Source: CAYWMP01 sp964459445 (GTDB lineage Bacteria > Desulfobacterota > DSM-4660 > Desulfatiglandales > HGW-15). Taken from it: 7,885 bases of DNA. Below, piece by piece: positions 1-6,816 of this stretch. How positions within the stretch are numbered: position 1 is the first letter of the stretch; each line of letters starts with the position of its first letter. The DNA lies in NCBI GenBank assembly GCA_964459445.1, contig CAYWMP010000235.1, forward strand, positions 1 to 7,885, written 5' to 3'. Below the pieces are notes generated by a model. It made no database searches. It had not been told where the DNA came from and worked only from the letters and a program-made list of their open reading frames with translations. Position numbers and translations under genes: made by a program.

Positions 1-1346
1 GTCTGAAGGACCAAAAAGCCCCTTAATCTTGCCTGAGAAAGGTTGGCTAGCCCCGAGGCCACAACACCGGAAAAACGCTCTTTTAGAACTGCCATGATGC
101 CCGGTGGATCCAGGATTCGATCAACCTTCTCTCCGAAGCCGGCCGGGAGATTTTGGACAAGGATCCCATGGTGGAGCCGCTCCGTGAGCCAAGCCAGGCG
201 TCTTTCAAAGTTATCGGCAATTTGCTCCGGAAGGGCAAATTGGGATGATAACAAAGGGCCCTCTTCCGCCGCTTTCGGTGGATTTTGCCGTATGCCGATG
301 AGCATGGCGATAGCGTAGCCCGGACCCTTCAACAGATCCGGTTTAGCCTGGTGTTGAAGAATGACGTCTTTGAGGCGGTCGTCGAACCACAGGCCGAAGG
401 TCTCTTCAGCGGCTTGCTTCCATTGAGCGCGTTGCCCGTTCAGGTCGTCCAGCGCGAGCCCTAGAACCCTCTCGAAGGTTTCCAGATTCATCGCTTCCTG
501 ATTAAAGGCGCTCCTGAGTTCCCGGACCTCCACGTTGAGATTTGCTGTCTTGATCGCGGTTATCTGTTTAATGTCTCTCTGCTGGAAAACGTACTGCCTG
601 AAAGAAATAAAATGATTCCAGGGAGAAAGGTTTTCGTCCTCCAGTTTCTCTTTGGATGACAGGACGTATATCAGGGGCTCCTGGACGCCGTTGTCCCGGA
701 TGTGTTCCTGGAACCGCTTGCGCGTGCGGTCCAGTTGTTCATATCCTTGATCTTGATTCACACCTTGAAAGAGGGTATCGCCTTTGTTCAGTACAAAAGA
801 AAAGTTTTGCCTTGCCTTGGGAACCAGTTGGAGGAACTCATAGAAAATGCCATCCCCGTATTTCTCCGGAGATGTCACCCAAACAAGGACATCGAGGTGC
901 TCCAGAAATTGCAGGACCCGTTCACGATGCTCGCCCAGAAGGCTGTCAAAATCGGGCATGTCGCAGAGCAGAATGGGTTGAATGGTATTGACCTGGTGTG
1001 CGATCTCCTGCCAGGGAACGTCCGCTTCCATAAGGGCGGTGGGAATCCCTGTTGCCTCATGCCGGTAAATCAATACCCGGTCGGTGTGGGGCCGGCGATG
1101 GCTTGTTGAGGCGATTTCTTTCCCGGCCAGGGCATTCATCAGGGTGGATTTTCCCACGCCGGTTCCTCCGAGGAGCCCGATGATGAGAGAACCCTCCTGG
1201 ATATCGGTCATTTTGTCCGTGAGTTTTTCGGCCTGTTCCCGGAGAGATTGACGCTCTTGCGCATTGAAGGAAAATAGGACCTGTTGGTCCAGGATTTCGC
1301 GGATGCCTTTGAGTTCAATGTCAAGGGATTGCATCGGATGTTTCAT
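1..1346 (-). CDS. GTPase of the P-loop (Era/dynamin-like) class, second gene of a tandem pair; C-terminus cut by window edge
   Basis: An open frame runs without a stop from ATG at 1346 to the left edge, giving about 448 residues with the C-terminus missing. Motifs seen: P-loop GGTGVGKST at residues 60-68, a G2-like segment RRPHT near 84-88, G3 DMPDFDS from D129, G4 NKGD at 187-190, and a possible G5 SSK at 230-232. The G3 has Asp where classical GTPases have the Gly of DxxG; the neighbouring gene shares this. The stretch after D129, including LDVLVWVTSPEKYGD, resembles uncharacterised bacterial GTPases annotated as HSR1-related or dynamin-family. Residues beyond about 260 look helical and charged. 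The start is supported by GAGGT at 1354-1358, seven bases upstream. Only 37 bases separate it from the upstream GTPase gene, so the two are probably co-transcribed. Cellular role is unknown. GTP binding is confident; hydrolysis and membrane action are inferred. Confidence 0.85.
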   Translation of the reverse strand, partial: MKHPMQSLDIELKGIREILDQQVLFSFNAQERQSLREQAEKLTDKMTDIQEGSLIIGLLGGTGVGKSTLMNALAGKEIASTSHRRPHTDRVLIYRHEATGIPTALMEADVPWQEIAHQVNTIQPILLCDMPDFDSLLGEHRERVLQFLEHLDVLVWVTSPEKYGDGIFYEFLQLVPKARQNFSFVLNKGDTLFQGVNQDQGYEQLDRTRKRFQEHIRDNGVQEPLIYVLSSKEKLEDENLSPWNHFISFRQYVFQQRDIKQITAIKTANLNVEVRELRSAFNQEAMNLETFERVLGLALDDLNGQRAQWKQAAEETFGLWFDDRLKDVILQHQAKPDLLKGPGYAIAMLIGIRQNPPKAAEEGPLLSSQFALPEQIADNFERRLAWLTERLHHGILVQNLPAGFGEKVDRILDPPGIMAVLKERFSGVVASGLANLSQARLRGFLVLQ

Positions 1347-1353
1347 GTTGCAT

Positions 1354-1358
1354 ACCTC
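1354..1358 (-). promoter_or_regulatory. Ribosome binding site for the downstream GTPase gene
   Basis: GAGGT on the minus strand lies seven bases upstream of the ATG at 1346. It fixes that start and argues against the overlapping out-of-frame ATG at 1353. Confidence 0.6.
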
Positions 1359-1383
1359 AGATTCTGCTAATGAGCCTCAGTAA

Positions 1384-3174
1384 TCACTTTTGTTGCTTCT
1401 CATTTGTGATCGCGGTTTGCAGGGCCAGGAGCCGCTTCATGGTTTCCTCTGATACGCTCAACTGCTCAAGACAATGCTTGTATCTCTCGCTCTGTTGCCT
1501 AATGAGGGCTACCAGGCCTTTTTCATATCGGCCCGCCAGATCCCGGGCGACCTTTTGGATCTCGCGGTAGGCAAACAGCTCCACAGCGCCCTTTGTCAGA
1601 AATGGAGCAATGGCCGTGTCAAGAGCCGCTTCCACGAGTGTCAAACCCCCGCCCACCATGGTCTCAAAGGTAATCAACAACAGGCCCCACAGAATCGATG
1701 TGGAATAGATGCCCCACTTCTTCCCCTTGGGAATGGTTCGGGAGAGCTCTTCAAAGGTTTTCTCGAGCCATTTGGTCAGCCTATCCTGTTCCTCCAGGAT
1801 GTGGTTATCGAGTTCCTTATCCGTAAGGACGGTCCCTGATCTCCTAAGTACTGCGAAGAGCGGGGCAGCCTCTTCCGAGGGCGAAAGTTCCGCAAGCACG
1901 GTGCGATTCAATCGCTCCACGGCCGCACGAATTGCCACGGGGTCCATCTTTTGTCGCACCCGGAGGAGGGCCTCATTTTGCGCGGCTCGATTGTCCTGCC
2001 TGTAAAGGCCAAGAAAACGAAGGGGGGTCAGAATGACCTCACGGACGATTTTTCGGGGTCCGGCAAGGACGTCGTATTTTCTGTAGAGTTTCCTGATCTC
2101 TTCCTGCAGATAATCGCGACTCAGGTTGGAAAGCTTTTCTTTCTGGGTGTCTATGAGAGCCCGGCCTGTTTTTTCGGTTAGTTCCTCCAATCGATGAAGC
2201 CATTGTTTTGATGCCCGGGTTTCGGATTGAAGGAGTTCCAAAAGATGATCGAGTCGTTGTTCGAGGTCTAGGTTGCGGGCAATCGAACGACCGGCCCTGA
2301 AATCCGCTGCCTTTTCCGGGGTGACCTCTGCCAGAAGGGTTTCTTTAAAATGAAGAAATGAGGAGTCCTTGGAAATGGTCTGAATAGGATCCATTTGTGC
2401 AAAGGGCACAAGCCATAGACGAGATTCGCCCGCTGAAACGCCCTGGCTTTCCAGCATTCCGATGACATCTCGCACCGTAAAGCCCGGCTCCGCCTTGTTG
2501 ATCAGGATATAGTAAGGTCGTTCTTCCCGGATCGCCTTTAAAAGAAATTGAGAAGGAACCTCATCGGCGTACTTCTCCTGACTCGCGACAAATACGACAA
2601 CATCGGCCATGAGGTAGAGATCAGCAGCAAGCTGTCGATTTTCAGGCTCAAGGCTGTCAAGATCCGGCGTGTCGACAAAAACCATGTGCGAGAGATGCCC
2701 GTGATCGTGTTCCATGATGAATATCTGGCCGGGGATTCCGCAAGCGGGCTTCGATGGATGCGCGTCCATCCCATGTCGCATCATACGCACTGATGGAAAC
2801 GGAAAGGGGTCATTCACGGGGTTCCGCCTATTGGCATAAACGATGGGTCCGCAGGTCTTGGGGCGCTCAACACCTGTTTCACTCAGGGATTCGCCGCACA
2901 GGGAATTGAAAAGCGTGGATTTTCCGGTCCCTGTACCACCGAGCAAAACCACCCAGAGATGGGGTGCTTCCTGCTTATAGTAGTGGGCGGCAAGCCTTTT
3001 AAAGAAGTCCTCCACCTGGCCATGTAGTGCCGTTGTCTCTAGGCTCAACCCGGGGCACCGGATACCTTTCTGCAATGCCCAGGCATCATGCATGGATTCA
3101 GACGATCCCTTTTGAGCTTGTGTTTTCGAATTGTCTTTTTGGTTCATGGTGAATGGTCTCTTTTCATCCTTCAT
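1384..3174 (-). CDS. GTPase with C-terminal hydrophobic segment, first gene of a tandem pair
   Basis: The frame encodes 596 residues from the ATG at 3174. Visible motifs: P-loop GGTGTGKS at 79-86, RPKT (G2-like) at 104-107, DTPDLDS (G3, Asp replacing the usual Gly) from D168, and NKAE (G4) at 226-229. Residues about 300-370 are rich in Leu, Glu, Lys and Arg and probably form helical coiled coil. Residues about 487-536 form a long hydrophobic stretch with Gly-rich turns that could be a membrane hairpin or paddle, and a helical tail follows. This order (G domain, helical stalk, hydrophobic patch, helices) is that of bacterial dynamin-like and related membrane-remodelling GTPases, but I cannot assign a named family. 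It is paralogous to the downstream gene, 37 bases away. The start is uncertain: the ATG at 3174 has no Shine-Dalgarno and lies about 12 bases from a likely -10 box. The in-frame ATG at 3147 (586 codons plus stop, 587 residues) is at least as likely. Confidence 0.88.
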   Translation of the reverse strand: MKDEKRPFTMNQKDNSKTQAQKGSSESMHDAWALQKGIRCPGLSLETTALHGQVEDFFKRLAAHYYKQEAPHLWVVLLGGTGTGKSTLFNSLCGESLSETGVERPKTCGPIVYANRRNPVNDPFPFPSVRMMRHGMDAHPSKPACGIPGQIFIMEHDHGHLSHMVFVDTPDLDSLEPENRQLAADLYLMADVVVFVASQEKYADEVPSQFLLKAIREERPYYILINKAEPGFTVRDVIGMLESQGVSAGESRLWLVPFAQMDPIQTISKDSSFLHFKETLLAEVTPEKAADFRAGRSIARNLDLEQRLDHLLELLQSETRASKQWLHRLEELTEKTGRALIDTQKEKLSNLSRDYLQEEIRKLYRKYDVLAGPRKIVREVILTPLRFLGLYRQDNRAAQNEALLRVRQKMDPVAIRAAVERLNRTVLAELSPSEEAAPLFAVLRRSGTVLTDKELDNHILEEQDRLTKWLEKTFEELSRTIPKGKKWGIYSTSILWGLLLITFETMVGGGLTLVEAALDTAIAPFLTKGAVELFAYREIQKVARDLAGRYEKGLVALIRQQSERYKHCLEQLSVSEETMKRLLALQTAITNEKQQK

Positions 3175-3185
3175 CGAGGAATGCC

Positions 3186-3215
3186 AGTATAGGGGGATAT
3201 GGCATCACGGATCAA
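3186..3215 (-). promoter_or_regulatory. Probable sigma70-type promoter of the GTPase operon
   Basis: On the minus strand TTGATC (3210-3215) and TATACT (3186-3191) are separated by 18 bases, a good match to -35 and -10 elements. The predicted transcript start is near 3179. This would make translation from the ATG at 3174 nearly leaderless, while the ATG at 3147 would have a leader of about 30 bases. This is read by eye only. Confidence 0.45.
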
Positions 3216-3252
3216 GCAAAAGGATTTGTCCTGATCACCATTAAGACATCAT

Positions 3253-3476
3253 GTAAGCGGGGACCCGGCAATCTCTTTACAGGGACGAGGGGGCTTCATG
3301 GTTATGCATAGGAAGTTGCAAGCCAGCGGGCGGGATGGTCCCATCAGCAGACTTATAGATCGCCTTCCGGCAAGTTGTTGGGATGGTTCGCCGCCCGCCA
3401 CAATATGGGGGCATGCAAATGGCCGCTCACCGACTCAAGCTCGGTCCTTCCAAGAGATCCCCGAGCCCCCGCTTAT
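3253..3476. other. Candidate structured RNA or DNA: region closed by a long-range inverted repeat
   Basis: This gene-free stretch holds nested complementary segments. A 10-bp closing helix joins GTAAGCGGGG (3253-3262) to CCCCGCTTAT (3467-3476), with one G-U pair. A 7-bp bulged hairpin spans 3294-3315. An 8-bp GC helix joins GCGGGCGG (3326-3333) to CCGCCCGC (3391-3398) and encloses small hairpins at 3334-3345 and 3362-3371. A 6-bp helix joins GCTCGG (3439-3444) to CCGAGC (3461-3466) and directly abuts the closing helix. The layout is that of a multibranched RNA of about 225 nt, but either strand is possible. I see no clear promoter, no T-run terminator and no match to RNase P RNA, tmRNA or SRP RNA. 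The overlapping 71-codon plus-strand frame at 3298-3513 has low-complexity Arg/Pro/Ser composition and is not called as a gene. Confidence 0.35.
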
Positions 3477-3503
3477 CCGGACGCGCGATGGAGGGGTAAA
3501 GTG

Positions 3504-3524
3504 TCACGATTAAATAAACCGTGA
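3504..3524. repeat. Short inverted repeat with AT-rich centre (possible operator)
   Basis: TCACG (3504-3508) and CGTGA (3520-3524) flank an 11-base AT-rich centre. It lies about 150 bases upstream of the membrane-protein gene at 3672. It could be a regulator binding site or a chance repeat. The rest of the gap to 3671 shows only a small hairpin, ACGGC/GCCGT at 3616-3632, and no convincing promoter. Confidence 0.2.
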
Positions 3525-3660
3525 TCAAAGAGCCGGATTTGTCAATTTGGCGGGAGATAAGGTAACAGTAGAAGGGTTCTCGAATGATTGCTTAGGAAGA
3601 ACGCTTGTGTTAAAAACGGCAGATAAAGCCGTACAAATCATACTGCCCAAACCATGAATA

Positions 3661-3667
3661 AGGAGGT
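3661..3667 (+). promoter_or_regulatory. Strong ribosome binding site that decides the start at 3672
   Basis: AGGAGGT ends four bases before the ATG at 3672. The in-frame ATG at 3654 lies upstream of this site and has no comparable signal, so the shorter protein is preferred. Confidence 0.75.
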
Positions 3668-3671
3668 CTTT

Positions 3672-4328
3672 ATGCCTACACCGGCTTCGCAAATGGCATT
3701 GAAGAATCTGCGGGATTTGTCAACGCTTGAATGGTACGTGATTCCCCTTCTGGCCCTTGTCTTTTACGTCTACACAAACGAAATACAGAAGGCCAGGTCA
3801 TCAGGCAATTGGGATGCCGTCTTTGCGGGTCTAACGGTATTCGGGATGGATTTCATCAATGAAACCTGGAACGGCTGGGTATTCTACCTGACACAACATT
3901 CGGCACTCTGGACTACGCCCGCCAAAACGGCCCTCAGGACCATGGTAGGCTGGAACATCGAGATCATGTTCATGTTCGCCATCTCGGGCATCATCTTTTA
4001 CAACACCCTTTCCGAAGACAGAAAGGAAAAGATCCTGGGCATTCCCAACCGCTGGTTCTGGGCGATCGGCTATGCGGCATTCTGCGTATTTGTGGAATGC
4101 CTGCTCAACAAGGGCGGCCATCTGGTCTGGGAGTATACCTGGTGGAACCGCTCCTTCGGCGGGGTGTGGCTCATATTCCTGTTTGGGTATTTCCACTTCT
4201 ATGTGGCTGCCATCATCGTTCTCAACCTCAAATCAATAAAAACCAAAATCATCACCATCGGCAGCCTATACGGAATCGCCATTGCGGCCAACCTCGTCTG
4301 TTTGGGAATTTTGGGATGGGTCTATTAG
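3672..4328 (+). CDS. Multipass inner-membrane protein of unknown function
   Basis: The product is 218 residues from the ATG preceded by AGGAGGT; an ATG at 3654 would add six residues. Hydrophobic segments lie at about 21-37, 50-73, 94-113, 128-147, 162-187 and 192-217, suggesting five or six transmembrane helices. Polar and aromatic residues are concentrated in or near these helices: MDFINETWNGW around 59-69, GWNIEIMF around 93-100, VECLLNKGGHLVWEY around 141-155, and FGYFHFY around 171-177. Buried Asn, Glu and His of this kind often mark a substrate, cofactor or metal site, but that is inference. I see no signal peptide separate from the first helix and recognise no named family. The gene ends 93 bases before tex, with a possible separate tex promoter between, so co-transcription is uncertain. 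That it is a gene is well supported by the Shine-Dalgarno and the membrane pattern. Confidence 0.85.
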   Translation: MPTPASQMALKNLRDLSTLEWYVIPLLALVFYVYTNEIQKARSSGNWDAVFAGLTVFGMDFINETWNGWVFYLTQHSALWTTPAKTALRTMVGWNIEIMFMFAISGIIFYNTLSEDRKEKILGIPNRWFWAIGYAAFCVFVECLLNKGGHLVWEYTWWNRSFGGVWLIFLFGYFHFYVAAIIVLNLKSIKTKIITIGSLYGIAIAANLVCLGILGWVY

Positions 4329-4344
4329 AAGGAGTCTACTTTCT

Positions 4345-4372
4345 TTGCTGTTGTCTGCAATTGTCATATATT
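4345..4372 (+). promoter_or_regulatory. Possible sigma70-type promoter for tex
   Basis: TTGCTG (4345-4350) and TATATT (4367-4372) are spaced by 16 bases in the AT-richer gap between the membrane-protein gene and tex. This would give a leader of about 40 bases. Match quality is moderate. Confidence 0.3.
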
Positions 4373-4421
4373 GATCCAATAGTATGTTCAGGTAGCGGCC
4401 TATTGAATTACAGGAGGATGA

Positions 4422-6596
4422 ATGGAAAAAAAGCATGTAAATAAAATTGTCGGTGAGTTGAATCTCACGGCAAAACAAGTGAACGCTACTGCGGCATTGA
4501 TTGAAGAAGGCGCGACGGTACCCTTCATTGCCCGATACAGAAAAGAGGCAACCGGTTCTCTAGACGAAGTGGCCATCGCTGCCATCCGGGACAGAATGGC
4601 CCAACTGGTCGAACTAGACAGGCGGAGGGAAAGCATCCTCAAATCCCTGAAGGATCGGGAGTTGCTTACGGATGAGTTAAACGAAAAAATTCTGACTGCC
4701 GAGACCCTGACCGCACTGGAAGATATCTATCTCCCCTTTCGACCAAAGCGTCGGACCAGGGCGACTGTAGCCAGAGAAAAGGGGCTTGAACCTCTTGCTG
4801 AGATTATCTTTGCTCAAGCGGATGGAACAGACCCGAACGAGGTGGCTGCCGTCTTCATTGACCCTGAAAAGGGCATTGAAACTGTGGAAGAAGCCCTTGC
4901 CGGGACCCAGGATATCATTGCGGAATGGGTGAATGAAAATCAAGAAGCGCGGGAGAAAATGCGCGCCCTTTATACTCAAAAGGGGGCTTTCAAAGCGACG
5001 GTGATACCCGGGCAGGAAGCGGAAGGCGCGAAATTCAAGGACTACTTCGATTGGGAAGAAGCGGTGAGCAAGGCCCCGTCCCACAGGATTCTAGCCATGC
5101 GCCGGGGTGAAAAGGAGGGGTTTCTGGATTTGAGAGTGAATGCCCCGTACAACCACGCTTTGGAACTCCTAGAGAGAATTTTTATCAAAGGCGGGGGCGC
5201 AACGTCGCAGGAGGTCAGGGCTGCTATGGAAGACAGTTATAAGAGACTCCTTTCACCTGCCATGGAAACGGAAATTCGCCTTGAAACCAAAAAACAGGCA
5301 GATAGCGGTGCCATTAAGATCTTTGCGGATAACCTTCGAGAACTCCTGCTTGCTCCGCCTCTCGGTCAAAAAAACATCATGGCCGTTGACCCGGGGATCA
5401 GGACGGGTTGCAAGGTGGCATGCATGGACCGCCAGGGAAAATTGCTTCAAACCGCCACTATTTATCCCTTCAAGTCCAAAGACGCCAGGACTGCTTCCGC
5501 AGAAAAATTGAAAGAACTTTTTGCGGCCCATAAAGTCGAGGCCATTGCGATTGGGAACGGCACAGGCGGTAGGGAGACCGAGGTTTTTGTCAAAGACCTT
5601 CATCTTCCGGGAAATGCGCCCGTGCTGATGGTTAATGAGAGCGGCGCGTCGGTCTATTCCGCATCGGAGGTGGCCAGGACGGAATTCCCGGATCTCGATG
5701 TCTCGCTCCGAGGAGCGGTTTCCATCGGGAGACGCCTCATGGATCCTTTGGCGGAACTGGTCAAAATCGATCCAAAATCCATTGGCGTGGGGCAATATCA
5801 GCATGATGTAAACCAGCAGGAATTGAGAAAAAGCCTGGATGACGTCGTCATGAGCTGTGTCAATGCCGTTGGCGTGGAAATCAACACGGCAAGCGAACAG
5901 CTTCTCACCTATGTTTCAGGACTCGGCCCGCAACTGGCAAAGAATATTATTGCCTATCGCAATGATTCCGGCGCACTCAAGTCAAGAAGAGAATTAAAAA
6001 AGGTACCGCGGCTCGGCCCCAAGGCCTTTGAACAGGCAGCGGGTTTTCTGAGAGTAAGAGACGGCGGAAATCCCCTTGATGCCAGTGCGGTTCATCCGGA
6101 GTCATACAAGATTGTGGAAGCCATGGCATCGGATCTTGACTGTGATGTGAAGGGCTTGCTTGAAGATGAGACGCTCAGGGGGAAAATCGATCCTAAAAAA
6201 TATGTCACCGATCATGTGGGCATGCCCACACTCCAGGATATCCTCGCGGAGTTGGCCAAACCGGGCCGAGACCCTCGGGAGCAATTTGAAAGCTTTGAAT
6301 TTGCGGAAGGTGTTGAAAAACCCGAAGACCTCATCCCCGGCATGAAATTGCCGGGTATCATTACCAATGTGGTGGCCTTTGGCGCCTTTGTCGATATCGG
6401 CGTACATCAGGACGGTCTGGTCCATATCAGCCAGCTTGCCGACAAATATGTCAAGGATCCGCGGAAAGAGGTAAAGGTCAATCAGAGGGTTCGTGTAACG
6501 GTCATGAGCGTGGATCTGGAAAGAAACCGGATCTCGCTTTCGATGAGAGAAAACCCTGATCGGTCTGACAAAGGGGATACGAAGAAGACATTGTAA
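4422..6596 (+). CDS. tex: Tex family transcription accessory protein (S1 RNA-binding domain)
   Basis: The product is a full-length, 724-residue cytoplasmic protein with the Tex domain order. The N-terminal helical Tex domain includes VPFIARYRKEATGSLDE at 33-49 and EDIYLPFRPKRRT at 100-112. A YqgF/RNase H-like domain starts at about 317 (IMAVDPGIRTG) and includes IGNGTGGRETE at 377-386 and NESGASVYSASE at 405-416. Helix-hairpin-helix segments lie around 496-545 (YVSGLGPQLAKNI and LGPKAFEQAAGF). A C-terminal S1 domain spans about 639-709 (ITNVVAFGAFVDIGVHQDGL). Tex binds nucleic acid and associates with transcription; Bordetella tex was named for toxin expression, and the gene is widely conserved. 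The protein ends soon after S1 and lacks much of the basic tail of longer homologues such as E. coli YhgF. AGGAGG at 4412-4417 supports the start. The stop codon lies in the left arm of a large palindrome. Confidence 0.97.
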   Translation: MEKKHVNKIVGELNLTAKQVNATAALIEEGATVPFIARYRKEATGSLDEVAIAAIRDRMAQLVELDRRRESILKSLKDRELLTDELNEKILTAETLTALEDIYLPFRPKRRTRATVAREKGLEPLAEIIFAQADGTDPNEVAAVFIDPEKGIETVEEALAGTQDIIAEWVNENQEAREKMRALYTQKGAFKATVIPGQEAEGAKFKDYFDWEEAVSKAPSHRILAMRRGEKEGFLDLRVNAPYNHALELLERIFIKGGGATSQEVRAAMEDSYKRLLSPAMETEIRLETKKQADSGAIKIFADNLRELLLAPPLGQKNIMAVDPGIRTGCKVACMDRQGKLLQTATIYPFKSKDARTASAEKLKELFAAHKVEAIAIGNGTGGRETEVFVKDLHLPGNAPVLMVNESGASVYSASEVARTEFPDLDVSLRGAVSIGRRLMDPLAELVKIDPKSIGVGQYQHDVNQQELRKSLDDVVMSCVNAVGVEINTASEQLLTYVSGLGPQLAKNIIAYRNDSGALKSRRELKKVPRLGPKAFEQAAGFLRVRDGGNPLDASAVHPESYKIVEAMASDLDCDVKGLLEDETLRGKIDPKKYVTDHVGMPTLQDILAELAKPGRDPREQFESFEFAEGVEKPEDLIPGMKLPGIITNVVAFGAFVDIGVHQDGLVHISQLADKYVKDPRKEVKVNQRVRVTVMSVDLERNRISLSMRENPDRSDKGDTKKTL

Positions 6597-6676
6597 ACGT
6601 GATGACATCTTTTCGACCTTCGGAGTCTCTCCCGCCCCGGAGCGGGATCACTCCGAAAAGTCATCATAACGTTTAC
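6593..6676. repeat. 84-base composite palindrome overlapping the tex stop codon
   Basis: Four paired blocks are nested. GTAAACGT (6593-6600) pairs with ACGTTTAC (6669-6676). GATGAC (6601-6606) pairs with GTCATC (6660-6665). TTCGGAGT (6619-6626) pairs with ACTCCGAA (6650-6657). TCCCGC (6630-6635) pairs with GCGGGA (6642-6647) around the loop CCCGGA. An alternative pairing, CTTTTCG (6609-6615) with CGAAAAG (6654-6660), competes with the third block. The left arm contains the tex TAA. No T-run follows on either side, so a standard intrinsic terminator is not supported. It may still attenuate transcription or protect the 3' end of the tex transcript, or be a transposed palindromic repeat. Confidence 0.7.
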
Positions 6677-6711
6677 GATCCAGATGTTGATCTTGCATTT
6701 CATCGAACTCA

Positions 6712-6740
6712 TTTATCGGATGAACCGCGAGTTATATAAT
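6712..6740 (+). promoter_or_regulatory. Probable promoter of the zinc-ribbon/HEAGH gene
   Basis: A perfect TATAAT lies at 6735-6740 with TTTATC (6712-6717) 17 bases upstream as a weak -35. The leader would be about 70 bases. Near its start is a 9-bp stem, CTCAGAAAA (6744-6752) with TTTTTTGAG (6763-6771), including one G-U pair. Confidence 0.45.
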
Positions 6741-6816
6741 GAGCTCAGAAAATGTAGTCTGGTTTTTTGAGGTTTCGCTCTAACTGATAGCTTGGATATG
6801 AAAGACGGTACAAGAG

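Noticed and set aside
702..1109. Plus-strand 135-codon frame opposite the partial GTPase gene
   Set aside because: It lies antisense to a GTPase frame with conserved P-loop, G3 and G4 motifs, and its own protein shows no motif or ribosome binding site.
3253..3476. 6S RNA
   Set aside because: The segment GCTCGGTCC at 3439-3447 and the overall closed shape recall proteobacterial 6S RNA, but the hairpin abuts the closing stem and the rest does not match. The resemblance is too slight to name it.
3298..3513. Plus-strand 71-codon frame in the intergenic region
   Set aside because: A G-rich run lies a few bases before the ATG, but the protein is Arg/Pro/Ser-rich without pattern and the same bases form the helices of the structured region.
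3654..3671. Longer start for the membrane protein at ATG 3654
   Set aside because: The strong AGGAGGT lies between this ATG and the one at 3672, correctly spaced only for the latter.
4329..4421. GAAGGAG just after the membrane-protein stop as the ribosome binding site of a small gene
   Set aside because: No ATG or GTG start with a useful frame follows at a suitable distance.
4097..4444. Plus-strand 115-codon frame spanning the end of the membrane-protein gene and the start of tex
   Set aside because: It overlaps two well-supported genes in another frame and has no recognisable content.
5253..5804. Minus-strand 183-codon frame inside tex
   Set aside because: It is the antisense shadow of the conserved YqgF-like region of tex, which has unmistakable family motifs.
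6102..6608. Minus-strand 168-codon frame over the 3' end of tex
   Set aside because: It is antisense to the helix-hairpin-helix/S1 part of tex and has no supporting start signal.
6619..6657. Simple Rho-independent terminator for tex
   Set aside because: The GC stem is strong but no T-run follows on either strand, and the pairing continues outward for another 14 bp, so it is listed as a palindromic repeat.
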